Shown here one piece after another: positions 21,072-32,170 of a stretch of 64,000 nt of DNA. A model generated the notes under the pieces. It saw only the letters and a list, made by a program, of their open reading frames with translations. It was not told the DNA's origin and did not search any database. Numbering within the stretch: the first letter of the stretch is position 1; every line of letters begins with the position of its first letter. Made by a program: the position numbers and the translations under genes. The stretch is from Calendula officinalis (Eukaryota > Streptophyta > Magnoliopsida > Asterales > Asteraceae): the NCBI GenBank assembly GCA_963853835.1, contig OY970820.1, forward strand, positions 83,634,909 to 83,698,908, given 5' to 3'.

Positions 21072-23569
21072 TCTTCTCCTATATATGCAACTACATATGA
21101 TTTGAGTTTGACAACTCACTCATTTGCAACTCTCTGATTGGTTATTTATGCCACGTGTAATTCACACATTGGCCAGCCAATTCCCTCTCCCATTCAGGCT
21201 CCATTCTTCACTCTCCTTCCCCCAATTTCAAACCCTAACCACCGTATGCTCCATTCTCCCCTCTCCTTCCCCCAATTTCAACCCTAACCACCGTACACGC
21301 CGCAATCAACCAATATCCGATATGTATGTTTTTTTTCCTTGCGTTTTGTTTTCAGCGATTTGTATGTTTTTTTCCTTGCGTTTTGTTTTCAGCGGTTGGT
21401 TTTGGTGATTAGCAACCGTCTAAATTTTGCACCGGCGAGTCTTTGTTTTTCCCCGGAGGCAGACCTTACAGAGGAGCTACTGCAACTCGATCACCGGTAA
21501 GACATTGATTGTGCAATTAAAAGTTGCGTTTTTCCAGTACTATTAGTTGCTGATGTGGACGAAGATGCAATTAACTGTTAGATTGTGCCTCTGATTAAAA
21601 GATGATAACATCGATGGTGCTCTGAATCCCTAATTTTATTGAAACGCCAGTTTGATTGAAACATTTAAAAGAAGATTTAGTCACATGTATTTCTTCTCAA
21701 ACCATACTTTTGTTAACAGATTTATTTGAAATTATTTTTAGTTGTTTATGATGTTGATGTTGATTTTGTTTTTGGAGAAAACTTAGTTCAGAAGTTTAAT
21801 TCGTGATGAGGGGAAAAGTATAATTCGTTGTATTGTATTTTGTTGATATTTACTTCCTAATGTTCAGAATACTATAATTTGTACTAAAATTGTTCACTGT
21901 ATGATCTATTTTACTAATAGTTTATTCGTATTGTACTATAATTGTGATAAATATTATGTACTAAAATATTGAGGACTTTATGACATGACAATGCTTTTGA
22001 TTTTAAGCTGATCAAAGATTTGGATTCAGGGAATACAAACGTTCTGCGTCTAAAGGCTCTTCAGGTATCATATCATATGTCACGCTCTATAATCATATAC
22101 TATTTGATGATCTTTTTTATTGAGTTAGATCAAGCTTATAGATATGGAATTGTATGTTCCCTGAATATTTGAAAATTTGATTAAAAGTATTTATTATTTC
22201 TTTCCTGTTTTGCACACATTACTTTCATGTCCAACGAGCTCAATTAGTACAGAGAAACCTGCTCATGATATTCTACAAGTTCAAAAAACATTTCCAATTC
22301 CCGTTGATCCAGAAACAATTCCGGTATCATTTTAACCTATACTAATTCAGTATTTTTCTAGAGATAATAAAACACCTCCTAATTTAAATAACTACAACCT
22401 GTCCATTATTATGATAAATTGTAAAAAGGTTGTAAACTGTTTTTCAGGGGGTATATCATTGTGGTTATCACTCTGATAAATCATATGGAGCAACATCCTA
22501 TTTGATTGTTCATCCTAAAGGAAACATTCTTATCGACATGTCATCCTATTTTATTGCACATAATCATTTTGGAATATTCATTTAAATTCAACTTTTTTTC
22601 AAAAAAATTTGTTTTCTTATAATACATTGTAGTCCTAGATACACAGAAAGGTTAGCTAGCAATATCGAAAAATTGGGTGGAGCTCGATACATGTTTCTTA
22701 CTCACAAATCACAAGTATGATATCATGGTTTGACTTCTGCGTTATTATAAGCTACTATTGACCTTTGACTTTTCTTTTAATTAGGGATGATGTTGCAGTT
22801 CATGAGAAGTGGTCAAAGTGGTTGAACTGTGAAAGAGTTCTCCACTCCACTTCACTCCTTTGAGGTTTTGTTATGTCAAATTTGCTTATCTTTTCTTTTT
22901 ATTTTTTCAATGTCAATGTCTTTTTTTCTTCTGAAAACAATGTAATATCGTTTTTATTAACCTTTTTACTGGGCTTAATTTGTTTGTGACAACCGTTATT
23001 TTTTATTATTAATTGATCCATGGTCTTCCTCTGTTTTAACAGTTGCTTTTGGATTATTGGAACAATGGTTGGCAACATTGTTGCAATTTAATTAACACAT
23101 TTACAGTTTTGATGCAATATTATTTTTGTTGTTGTTGTTAGGTAAATGATTCCACTATTGATCTAGAGATGAAGTTGACCGGATGTGGACCATGGAGTCT
23201 TAGTGATGATATTGAGCTTATACATACACGGGCCACACAGAAGTGAGTTAATAAGTTAACCTATTTCTTTATTTTTTACCATACTACAAAAAGAATTAAA
23301 TCTTTCTCTATTTATTGGTGAGTTTAAGAATGAGATTTTTTGCTAAGTCAAACATATGATCACTGACAACAGGGATCAATGTGCTTATTTTACAAACCGT
23401 TAAAAGTGCATTTTCTGGGAGATCATCTTGCTTTGGAGGAATCTGAGCTTTTCATTTCTTACAAATATAATTTTATCAATTATATGATATGAATATGTCA
23501 GCTTATAAATATGTCAACTTATAAAGATGGTGTGTATGTTTGCAACCCGCCGCGAAGCGCAGGCACTAA
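21072..23569 (+). mobile_element. Probable Helitron carrying captured metallo-hydrolase exons
   Basis: The right end has CCCGCCGCGAAGCGCAGGCA, an imperfect GC hairpin, followed by CTAA (23566-23569) and T, as at Helitron 3' ends. A fitting 5' terminus is TCTTCTCCTATATATGCAAC at 21072 after an A. Between them lie decayed exons of a metallo-beta-lactamase-fold gene that breaks off about 95 bp before the 3' end. The 5' boundary is the weaker part of this call. Confidence 0.5.
22030..23474 (+). pseudogene. Broken metallo-beta-lactamase-fold hydrolase
   Basis: Exon remnants in order: 22030-22064 (VLRLKALQ), 22228-22323 (SCPTSSISTEKPAHDILQVQ), 22447-22539 (GVYHCGYHSDKSYGATSYLI), 22632-22708 (SPRYTERLASNIEKLGGARY), 22784-22855 (DDVAVHEKWSKWLNCERVLH), 23141-23241 (VNDSTIDLEMKLTGCGPWSL) and 23372-23474 (GSMCLFYKPLKVHFLGDHLA). 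They match, in order, the plant chloroplast-type metallo-hydrolase family related to Arabidopsis At4g33540 as I remember it. Damage: the metal-binding THKDDVADH-type motif reads DDVAVH, the HTPGHTEG motif is lost to a 1-base frameshift at about 23227, a TGA interrupts after the HST block, and the N-terminal ferredoxin-like part and the C-terminus are missing. Confidence 0.75.
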
Positions 23570-23614
23570 TTCCTCGAAACGCAATAATGTCAACTTATAA
23601 AGATGGTGTGTATG
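23511..23614 (+). repeat. 28-bp direct repeat across the Helitron 3' end
   Basis: ATGTCAACTTATAAAGATGG plus eight more identical bases occurs at 23511-23538 and again at 23587-23614, on both sides of the CTAA|T terminus. Confidence 0.85.
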
Positions 23615-25475
23615 GACCTGTTTTTAGCTCTTTTATCCATGAAGAGGAGTCTGATGAGGTGTAAATTTTTTAAATTTTTAATGTTTGAGATTATTGTTGT
23701 TGTTGCTAGAAGTGGTAAAATGGGCGGATTAGGTGATGGATCAAAACGGGTTGGGTTGGAACGGGTCATTATTTGTCTTGATCGGGTTTGGTTTGACCCT
23801 TAAGCATTTTGGTGATAATTTCGGAAATTTGCATGGGTAAGTTGGAATCCTGATGTTACATGGGTATCTCAAAAATATAACATTTGACTTTTGAGTAGAG
23901 GTGGCAAGCAATATAGCCGCGTTGGGTAAGTCAAAGTGAGTCCTTTTTTGTATAGGTCAAAACAGGCCATAGTGATTGAGATGTGTGTGTAGGGAATGAT
24001 AATATTGCTTCTAATTTTATCATCATGGGTACTTATTTGTTTATAGATCATGTGACATTGAAATTGGAAATTGGATTTGGTGATGAGATCATACTTCAAG
24101 CAGGTTATCACAAAAAATTTAAAAAAATTCAATAAAAATGTGAAAAAAAAATTCCATGATATGAAAAAAAAAAAATTCATATATTTTTAAACATTTTTTT
24201 GAATTTTTTTAAAGCATAATCCATATCGACACATTTATAACTAAATGGGTCAAAATGACCCGTTTATACCTATGCAGCTGACAAAAAACAAATCTGACCT
24301 TGACCCAAATTTTTATTTTTTATGATACCACTGCAACTTATAGATATGTTTATTATTAATACTATAATCATTCGAGCAGAAACAAATTGTCTGTTATTTT
24401 TTTTTAAGATTTAAAAATATTAGTAATAATGATTTAATCTTTTTTCCGTGGTTTATCGATAATGGCGGCTAGAATCCATTTCATTTCCAAGTTGCCATAG
24501 GATCTTGAACAAGATTGGACTATCAAGGTTCGGATAATCCGATTGTGGAAATACAATGACCTGAAATTTCCACTTTTGACATATAAAATCCACATGATTT
24601 TGCTTGACGAGAAGGTACTATCCCGTCCATTCTGATTTTTTTTACACACTCATTAGGCATAGTGTGTATCCATAATGAGTTCACATTTTTTTACACTCTT
24701 TAAAATCGTGACATTACCGGGTGATTATGGAGTCAGTTTTAACAATGCTCTTGGGGAAAGGACAAATCTAAGGCATCTTATTATAGTGCTCCAATTTGTG
24801 AAGCACAAGATGTATAATGGAATTTAGGTTAGAAGGAAAATGGTCAAAAAGGTCAAACGGGTCAAATTTAGGTTAATTGCAAGGTTGAGTTAGGTTAATT
24901 ACATATTTGACTTTTTAGGTTTGTTGCAGGTTAATTCCTAGGTTGAGTTATGTTTACTTTTAGCTTGGTCAAATGGTCAAATATACAAACATGTCAAATT
25001 GCAGGTTAATTGCAAATGTCTTACATCTTTCATTGATTCATGTTTGCTACCATTGACAATAATATAAAGATTATAATTATATGAATAAACCACTTAAGTA
25101 TGATGTATGCAGTGTAACTTTAGACACATCTAAGTCATACAAAAAACTATCGATTTCAGCTTTGGAATGAAGCTTCTATGAACCCATGGGAATAAAATGC
25201 AACCAATTTATTATCAAATGGTCATATGTGTCATATTGTAAAAGAAAGAAAAATGACAAATGAATAAAGTATTGGTATAAAAGACAAGTCTAAACCAAAT
25301 TACGTCATAACTTTACATGAGAAAAGTAGTTTAGTAATTATGTTTTGAAAATTTAAAGTATTTGACAAATTGATGTACATTTAAGATCAGTATGTTATTT
25401 TAACTGAATCAATATTTTTGTTATTTTTCTACATATCTCTCGAAGCATGCCTGCTCAGTCGGGCGGGCTTTGAAG
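23615..25475. other. Transposon debris, no gene
   Basis: Contains hAT-like openings (TAGAAGTGGTAAAATGGGCG at about 23707, TAGAGGTGGCAAG at 23896), repeated TCAAAACGGGTT / GGGTCAAAATGACCCG motifs, and repeated AGGTTAATTGCAAGGTTGAG blocks at 24870-25010. Complete elements could not be delimited. The minus-strand ORFs at 23869-24180 and 24434-24649 are low-complexity and unsupported. Confidence 0.5.
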
Positions 25476-25479
25476 CTAG
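25446..25479 (+). mobile_element. Helitron 3' terminus
   Basis: A GC-rich imperfect hairpin (GCCTGCTCAGTCGGGCGGGC) followed by TTTGAAG and CTAG before T (25480) has the form of a Helitron 3' end. I could not locate the 5' end. Confidence 0.5.
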
Positions 25480-25480
25480 T

Positions 25481-26987
25481 ATATAAATATACATAAACAG
25501 ATGAACCATAATGAATTAGTTAGTGATCACTCATGAACGTAATCTACATTCGTATTCATTCATTTAACAAAACGAACATAAAATAATGTTCATGTTAGTT
25601 CGTTTAAATAAACAAACTTTGTGACAAATGTTCAATAATGGTTTGTTGAATGTTAGGTTCAGGTAAGTTGCTATTATAGGAATAGAATAGAAGCATACTG
25701 TCTTTTATATCTAGGCCTGTTTCAAATGTATTGTCCATCTTTCTTTCCCATTATGTTATAAATCTGTTTCGATAACAAATTTAATATATAGTTACCGACA
25801 ACAGAGCTGAGGTAAGGAACACTTATTTGAGTTGCTTAGAGGGCTTGGGTATATATTTGTAGTAAAAAACAAACTTGGTGCATTGGCTTTTAGATAGAAA
25901 CACATTCCTGCTTACACTTGAACTTACTACATTTTATATGTATACAACTTGTTAATGTATCCACTGGGGAGGGGAGTGGTTGAACAATATGGAAACATTG
26001 TTATTACCATCTACTTTACCAATTCCTTAATTCTTAGTTTTGAAATCCTAGGTGGCATGTCCTATTATAATATAAAGTAGCAGCCCCTTTATACTCGTTG
26101 TGTCTATGATTAATGAGTTCACCACTTCCTTGATGGGTACAACTTCTTGTTGCATGTTTGGGTTTCACTAGGAATGCAACGGTTGTACCTTTACCTAACC
26201 CTCCACCCACCTCCCATTACATTTACAAACCTGTAATTAATACTTACTTGTTACAATTTATCAATAATAATAATACGCTCATTTCCAAAACAAAAAATTA
26301 TTTTTAATACCTTTCGCAAATTGCAAGCCCAAGACCTCTTGTTCTGTTGGATGATGAAAATTTTGTAAAAATGTGTGGAATGTCTTGTTGTTTAATGCCA
26401 CACCCTCAATCCTTCACCTGCATATGTAAAACACTAAGGTTTAAGGGCTCAAAACAATAATTTCTGGTACACTTACTGTCCAAAATATTTACTTTTTTAT
26501 TTTGTATACAATTAGTGAGTAAAATATGGTTACAAATGTATTTAAATTTAATTATTAATATACAAAAATAGATTTTTAAATATGATTTAGGAGATTGTAC
26601 GCATTAAAGATACATGTTGGTGAACTTTTGACCCGTTTCTTTATAAGATATTTCCCCCCAAACATCATCCAGATCGATCCATTCACAGGTAAATGGGTTA
26701 AAACAGTAATTTTTGGTACAGGCAGACCTGCGGCCATTATTTATTGATTAATCACAAATAATTAATGCGATAAATATGATCACAATAACAACCTAAGTTT
26801 TTTAACAAATTAATTTAGGAGCTTGTACACATTATGAATACACTTTTGACATGTTTAACCTATTCGACCCTTTTCAGTTTTAACTTTTCATTTGAGCCAC
26901 CGGAACTGACCCATTCATAACCAAACGGGTCAAAACAACCACCTCTAGTCAAAATAACACTAATTTCAACAAGTAAAACACACTAAC
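25481..26987. other. Region 3' of the ethylene receptor exons, transposon remnants
   Basis: Should hold the last exons of the ethylene receptor if the gene were compact, but the minus strand shows no DTGCGI-like G1 motif. A hAT-like end ACCACCTCTA (26938-26947) lies only 40 bp beyond the last recognised exon, and the preceding 300 bp carry GACCCATT / AACGGGTCAAAA motifs of that family. Confidence 0.5.
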
Positions 26988-28686
26988 CTGAACAAGAAGA
27001 TAAAAGAAACCCTCAGTAAACGTAGGGCAGAATTCAGGAGTTTGCCATTCTTGTAAATACTCTGAACTTAAAACAGATGCTTGAACTGAAATATGACCCG
27101 CTTTTGTAAACTTAACCGCATTCCCAACAACATTTAAAATAATTTGCATTAATCGTTTTTCATCACCAATCCCAAAAGCAGGTAAATCCAGATCACAATT
27201 TAATGCCATTGTTGTATTCTTCACAGATGCAATAGGATTAATCAACCTCAGAACCTACACACAACACCACAATAGATTATTATATAATTACCCTATTTTA
27301 CTGAAAAAAATTAGGGAGAATTGCATGCATATTTACCTCTCTGAAGAGCCCATGAAGGTTAAAAACGTCATTTTCCAATTCTAGACTACCATCTTCTAAT
27401 CTAGAAAGATCTAGAACATCATTTACTAAAGCTGCTAAAAGATTACTACTTTTAAGAACAGTTTCTATCATGGCCCGTTGATCTGGAGTAAGTTCGGTTT
27501 CTAGTAAAAGTGAAGATAATGCTATAATTGCATGCATCGGTGTTCTCATTTCATGATTCATAACAGCAAGAAAATCATTTCGGGCATGAATCGCCATTTC
27601 TGCTTCTTGGCGGGCCACATTTAATGCAAAATTTTGATCCATAAGTTGGTCACGGGCCCGCATAGATTCTTCCAAAATTGCAGCATGAGAAAGAGCAACA
27701 GCAACCTAAAAAATAGGTTATAGTAAGTTTAGAATTTAATCAATATATTAATAATTACTAATTACTAACTAACTGACCTGATCAGCAACAACGGTTACAA
27801 GTTCCAGTTCATGATCACGCCACTTTCTTACACCGTTTAAAGGAAGGATCAAAACCATAACAGCATAACTTTTTGCAGAATTATCAGGCCAATTATCAAT
27901 TTCAAAATTTGAAAGATGCAAAAGAGGAACACGAACAGCAACAACTTCAGAAGGTGTATAAGATCCAATATTTGTTCTAATCCTAGCTAATGGACAATTA
28001 TGTGGAATCCTAATTGCTTCAGAACTATTAAACACCTCGGTAATTATGGGAAGATTAATTGGAACTGTTGAACCAAACGGGATTAAATTATGCAAAGAAT
28101 GAGAAAGTTGCAGAATCATACCCTTTCTTGATGGCATCCATAATACACATTCTTCAAGATCTAAAGTTCTACCGAACTCAATTAAAGTGGTTTTTAATAT
28201 CGTGTGTCTATCAAGAGTGCTTCTAATTTCATGTGTAAGCATTCTAACATGCCTACCGGTTTCTTCCTGTTTGATGATTAATCCCATTTCTCTATCAAGA
28301 TCTTCAGCTCGTTGTTTTAGAAACAATTCTCGTGTTTTCACACTCAATAAATCAGGAATTATGTGAACAAGCATTACAGCTGTCAAGCATGACACGAAAG
28401 CAGTGGATATTTTAGCTGCTGTCATTACAATTGCAACGGTTTTGGTGTGAGATGTGAATGTCCAGAGATTTATGAAATGTGTTGCTCCACAGAGAACAAT
28501 AAATGCTCCAAATTGCATAAGTACCCATCTGTACGGGAAGAATGCTGATTTCTGAACAAAATATACAAGTTCCAATGGGATGGAGAAATAGGCGAACGCA
28601 ATGAAGAAATCAGATATGTATTGATATTTGACTAAAAGCTCATCAGCTGGAAATGGTGCCTCGAAGCAATCACAGGAATCCATCAT
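26988..28686 (-). CDS. ETR1/ERS1: Ethylene receptor, subfamily I (ETR1/ERS1 type), C-terminal kinase exons not found
   Basis: Coding exons on the minus strand: 28686-27778 (909 bp), 27705-27337 (369 bp) and 27254-26988 (267 bp), 515 codons without a stop. The second Met (28683) is the family start; numbered from it, C4/C6 (disulfide dimer) and C65/H69 (copper and ethylene binding, VLCGATHFI) are in place. Three membrane segments lie at about 25-110, a GAF domain at about 158-307, and the phospho-accepting His353 in MNHEMRTPMHAI. The kinase N box (IILNVVGNAVKF) is present. After the third exon comes a good donor (CAG|GTTAGT), but no exon with the G1/F/G2 ATP-binding boxes, and no receiver. If the intron is retained, translation adds about a dozen residues and stops at 26949. 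ETR1 and ERS1 cannot be separated because they differ in the missing part. The protein acts in the ER membrane as a negative regulator of ethylene signalling. Confidence 0.9.
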
Positions 28687-29250
28687 TTTTTTTCCAGAAA
28701 ATCTGCAACATTAATTATTTAAACATGTAATTGGTTATAATCATGATCATGATAATGATATCTACAATTAATTAATCATAAATTGAGTAATTATAAAGAG
28801 GCTAATCAAGTTTATATACGATATCCGTAAACACAGTTGGTCAATTTCATAGATAGTAGCTCAATATCATAAATATATATACTAGCAGACGTCTAAAAAA
28901 TGTTTAATTCGAACTGTCAAGCACTAGATAATGGTTGATTACTTGATTTAACTACATATATAATCATCGTTTTAGTTATCATCGATCTGATAGACATGCA
29001 AGCATGCAACTAGTACTTAAACAAATCGAATCGAATTTTAGAAGGAGACTTTTAGACAGTAATTCATTCAGTAAATCCGAAAAGCGATTAGTTGAGAAAT
29101 ACGATTAGAAAAGAAGAAGAAATCACCTTGAGGAAAAACAGCAACAATTTGTTGGAGCTAACAGACTACATTTACTTAAGAAAGATATTGTTCCATGGAG
29201 GTTTTTAGAAAGAGAAATTGGGGGCAATAGTATCGAAGTTTAGGGTTCAT
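28687..29250 (-). promoter_or_regulatory. Ethylene receptor 5' leader with an intron
   Basis: Just before the start codon there is an acceptor (TTGCAG|AT at 28702/28703). A donor CTCAAG|GTGATT at 29127/29126 defines a 424-bp intron (28703-29126) in the 5' UTR. The leader exon would run from 29127 to about 29240. A 5' UTR intron is known in ETR1-type genes. The extent of the leader is inferred. Confidence 0.55.
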
Positions 29251-30135
29251 CACTTGACATTTGCCGAAAGAGAGTCCACGTGAATCAGCTGAAATCAAAT
29301 CCCTCCATGGAAATCCAAATAATGTTTTCTATTATTGCTTCAACAGATTTGATAGCCAACTGATTTAAACAATTTTTATGCATGTACCTGTTACTGCATA
29401 AATACATATAATTATATAAATTAACTATTGTGTCATGTTGTTGAAAAATAGGGATGATAAATGTATCACATATTTTAATGGATTTATCATAATTGATGTT
29501 CCGTATATGTATGGTTTGCAGTAATATTTATACTTTATGGTATATAAAGTAAAAGTTGTGGTTGGAAAATTAATTTCCTTAAAAGATATGATGTAAAAGT
29601 CACCATTTATTATTGCGACATGTAAGTTGAAAAATATGATATAAAAGTCACCACTTAGTTTATAGTGAGAAAAAAAGTTAAAATTATTTAAGAAAATGAG
29701 ATTTTGTTTTTTTGTTTTAACAATTTTTTTTTAATGACAAACATGTGCATTCCCTGATTTTACATCATTTTTGTCCACGTCGGTATTTGAATCCACAATT
29801 TTAAAGGATATTTAATCACTTTAATACCGCTTATAAGCCCTTGATTGTTTTAACAATATAAGGAAAACTTTTATACATTTAATTCAAGTCTCATGTTTCA
29901 GTTTTAGCAATATTCCATATTAATGACAGTTTTTATCACGGTCATTAACGGAAAAGAAATCTAAATTGCTTTTTTCCCTTTTTGCTGTATATAGTGTGCT
30001 GCCAATTTGGCAATTTGTATAACAAAAAGTTATGTCTTTTAAAATAAAAATGACGATGCATCTAAGTATTCAACTATTTCGATCGTGTTTAAACCTAATA
30101 CTTCATTTAAAGGTTATGAAGAAAGAGTTGTATTC
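29251..30135. other. Ethylene receptor upstream region
   Basis: AT-rich spacer with no coding feature. Promoter elements could not be assigned with confidence. Confidence 0.45.
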
Positions 30136-30218
30136 TAGGAAGTTCAAAAGAATTGTCTAATCCCAAGGGATAAATCCTAGCCATTGAATCAAGATGGATA
30201 AGATCAAATCCCCCACCT

Positions 30219-30380
30219 ACAGCCACCGCCGGCCACCGCCGGCCGCCGCCTCCGACCACCTCCAGCCGCCGTCCGCCGCCGACCACCGTCAATCGCCGCC
30301 GTCCGCCGCCGGTGGCCGGCGGCAGGCGGTGGTGGTGGTGGCTGACAGTGAAGGTGCTGGTGCTAATGGGGGTGGTGGTG
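30219..30380. repeat. GC-rich CCGCCG/GGTGGT block, left
   Basis: CCGCC-type triplets (to about 30310) turn into GGCGGTGGTGG triplets (30310-30380), so the block is self-complementary. Long ORFs here on both strands are an effect of the triplet repeat. Confidence 0.8.
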
Positions 30381-30392
30381 GTATTGATGTAT

Positions 30393-31925
30393 CGAAGCAC
30401 ATGTGCTTCACTAAAACACAACATATTACTTCGAAGCACATGTGCTTCAGGTCACGAAACACATGTGCTTCAAGTCACTAAAAACATGAGTTTCTAACAC
30501 ACACAAGGGAGCATACGAAGCACATGTGCGTGACGTTATGAAACACATGTGCTTCACTACACAGAAAAAAAATCAAAACAAGTGACGAACATATCATTAT
30601 GAAGCACATGTGCTTCATAAAGCCAATCACATGTGTTTTTGTTCCTGAACACATATAACTTACAAGCAAATCATTTGTGTTTGAATCACGAAGCACATGT
30701 GCTTGACGTTATGAAGCACATGTGCTTCACTACACGGAAAAAAAAATCAAAACAAGTGACGAACACATCATTATGAAGCACATGTGCTTCATAAAGCCAA
30801 GCACATGTGTTTTTGTTCATGAACACATGTAACTTACAAGCAAGTCATTTGTGTTTGAATCACGAAGCACATGTGCTTGACGTTATGAAGCACATGTGCT
30901 TCACTACATGGAAAAAAATCAAAACAAGTGACAAACACATCATTATGAAGCACATGTGCTTCATAAAGCCAAGCACATGTGTTTTTGTTCCTGAACACAT
31001 GTAACTTACAAGCAAGGCATTTGTGTTTGAATCACGAAGCACATGTGTTTGACGTTATGAAGCACATGTGCTTCACTACACGGAAAAAAAATCAAAACAA
31101 GTGACAAACACATCATTATGAAGCACATGTGCTTCATAAAGCCAAGCACATGTGCTTCATAAAGCCAAGCACATGTGTTTTTGTTCCTGAACACATGTAA
31201 CTTACAAGCAAGTCATTTGTGTTTGAATCACGAAGCACATGTGCTTGACGTTATGAAGCACATGTGCTTCACTACACGGAAAAAAAAATCAAAACAAGTG
31301 ACGAACACATCATTATGAAGCACATGTCCTTCATAAAGCCAAGCACATGTGCTTCATAAAGCCAAGCACATGTGTTTTTGTTTCTGAACGCATGTAACTT
31401 ACAAGCAAGTCATTTGTGTTTGAATCACGAATCACATGTGCTTGACATTATGAAGCACATGTGCTTCACTACACGGAAAAAAAATCAAAACAAGTGACGA
31501 ACACATCATTATGAAGCACATGTGTTTCATAAAGCCAAACACATGTGCTTCATAAAGCCAAGCACATGTGTATTTGTTCCTGAACACATGTAACTTACAA
31601 GCAAGTCATTTGTGTTTGAATCACGAAGCACATGTGCTTGACGTTATGAAGCACATGTGCTTCACTACACGGAAAAAAAATTCAAAAGAAGTGACGAACA
31701 CATCATTATGAAGCACATGTGCTTCATAAAGCCAAGCACATGTGCTTCATAAAGCCAATGCTTCATAACGTCAAGCACATGTGTTTTTGTTCCTGAACAC
31801 ATGTAACTTACAAACAAGTCATTTGTGTTTGAATCACGAAGCATATGTGCTTGACGTTATGAAACACATGTGCTTCACTACACAGAAAAAAAAATCAAAA
31901 CAAGTCACGAAGCACATGTGCTTCC
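30393..31925. repeat. Tandem array of 172/196-bp units with a 16-bp perfect palindrome
   Basis: The palindrome GAAGCACATGTGCTTC occurs at least a dozen times intact, plus many one-base variants (gcttg, aacac, gtttc). The anchor TTACAAGCAA lies at about 30660, 30834, 31006, 31202, 31399, 31595 and 31808 (the last with one change), giving spacings 174, 172, 196, 197, 196 and 213. The step from 172 to 196 is one extra 24-bp module (CATAAAGCCAAGCACATGTG plus CTT and one base). Units also share an A-run (CACTACACGGAAAAAAAATC) and CAAGTGACGAACACATCATT. The core CACATGTG is an E-box. All ORFs with HMCF repeats across this array are translations of the palindrome and not genes. Confidence 0.95.
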
Positions 31926-31929
31926 AGTC

Positions 31930-32060
31930 ACGACTACCACCACCGGTCACCACCGCCGGCGGCCACCTCTGGCCGCCGTCCGCCGCCGTCCGCCGCCGTC
32001 CGCCGTCCGCCGCCGTCCGCCGCTCGCCGCCGCCCGCCGCCCATCGCCGCCGGCCGCCGG
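31930..32060. repeat. GC-rich CCGCCG block, right
   Basis: Dominated by GCCGTCCGCC repeats, followed by one more palindrome copy (about 32062-32077) and GTGGTGGTGGT. It mirrors the left block. Confidence 0.8.
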
Positions 32061-32170
32061 AGAAGCACATGTGCTTGTAGTGGTGGTGGTGGTTTTGAAT
32101 CTTGATCTTGACCATTAATTTTTCTTGATCCAAGGGCTAATAAATATCTCTTGGGACTAGATAAAATTAA

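Larger units (their letters stand above)
30140..32170. mobile_element. TIR transposon (MULE-like) carrying a palindrome array
   Basis: The left edge (30155-30215, GTCTAATCCCAAGGGATAAA ... ATTGAATCAAG ... AAGATCAA) and right edge (32095-32165, TTGATCTTGACC ... CTTGATCCAAGGGCTAATAA ... CTTGGGACTAGAT) are diverged inverted repeats of 60-70 bp. Inside the TIRs lie GC-rich (CCGCCG/GGTGGT) blocks at 30219-30380 and 31930-32060, and between these the tandem array. A transposase is absent. Long diverged TIRs suggest a MULE, but no target duplication could be fixed, so ends are approximate. Confidence 0.6.

Noticed and set aside
23896..26947. One 3-kb hAT element from TAGAGGTGGC (23896) to CCACCTCTA (26947)
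   Set aside because: The flanking 8-mers (CTTTTGAG and GTCAAAAT) do not match, so the two ends probably belong to different decayed elements.
30393..31925. CRISPR-like array
   Set aside because: Repeats are palindromes at irregular distances with conserved spacers, in a plant nuclear context; spacers are part of a tandem unit and are not unique.
30194..32133. Many ORFs of 60-110 codons with HMCF/KHMCF repeats or Pro/Arg/Gly runs on both strands
   Set aside because: They are translations of the palindrome array and the GC triplet blocks. The same peptide appears on both strands because the DNA is palindromic.
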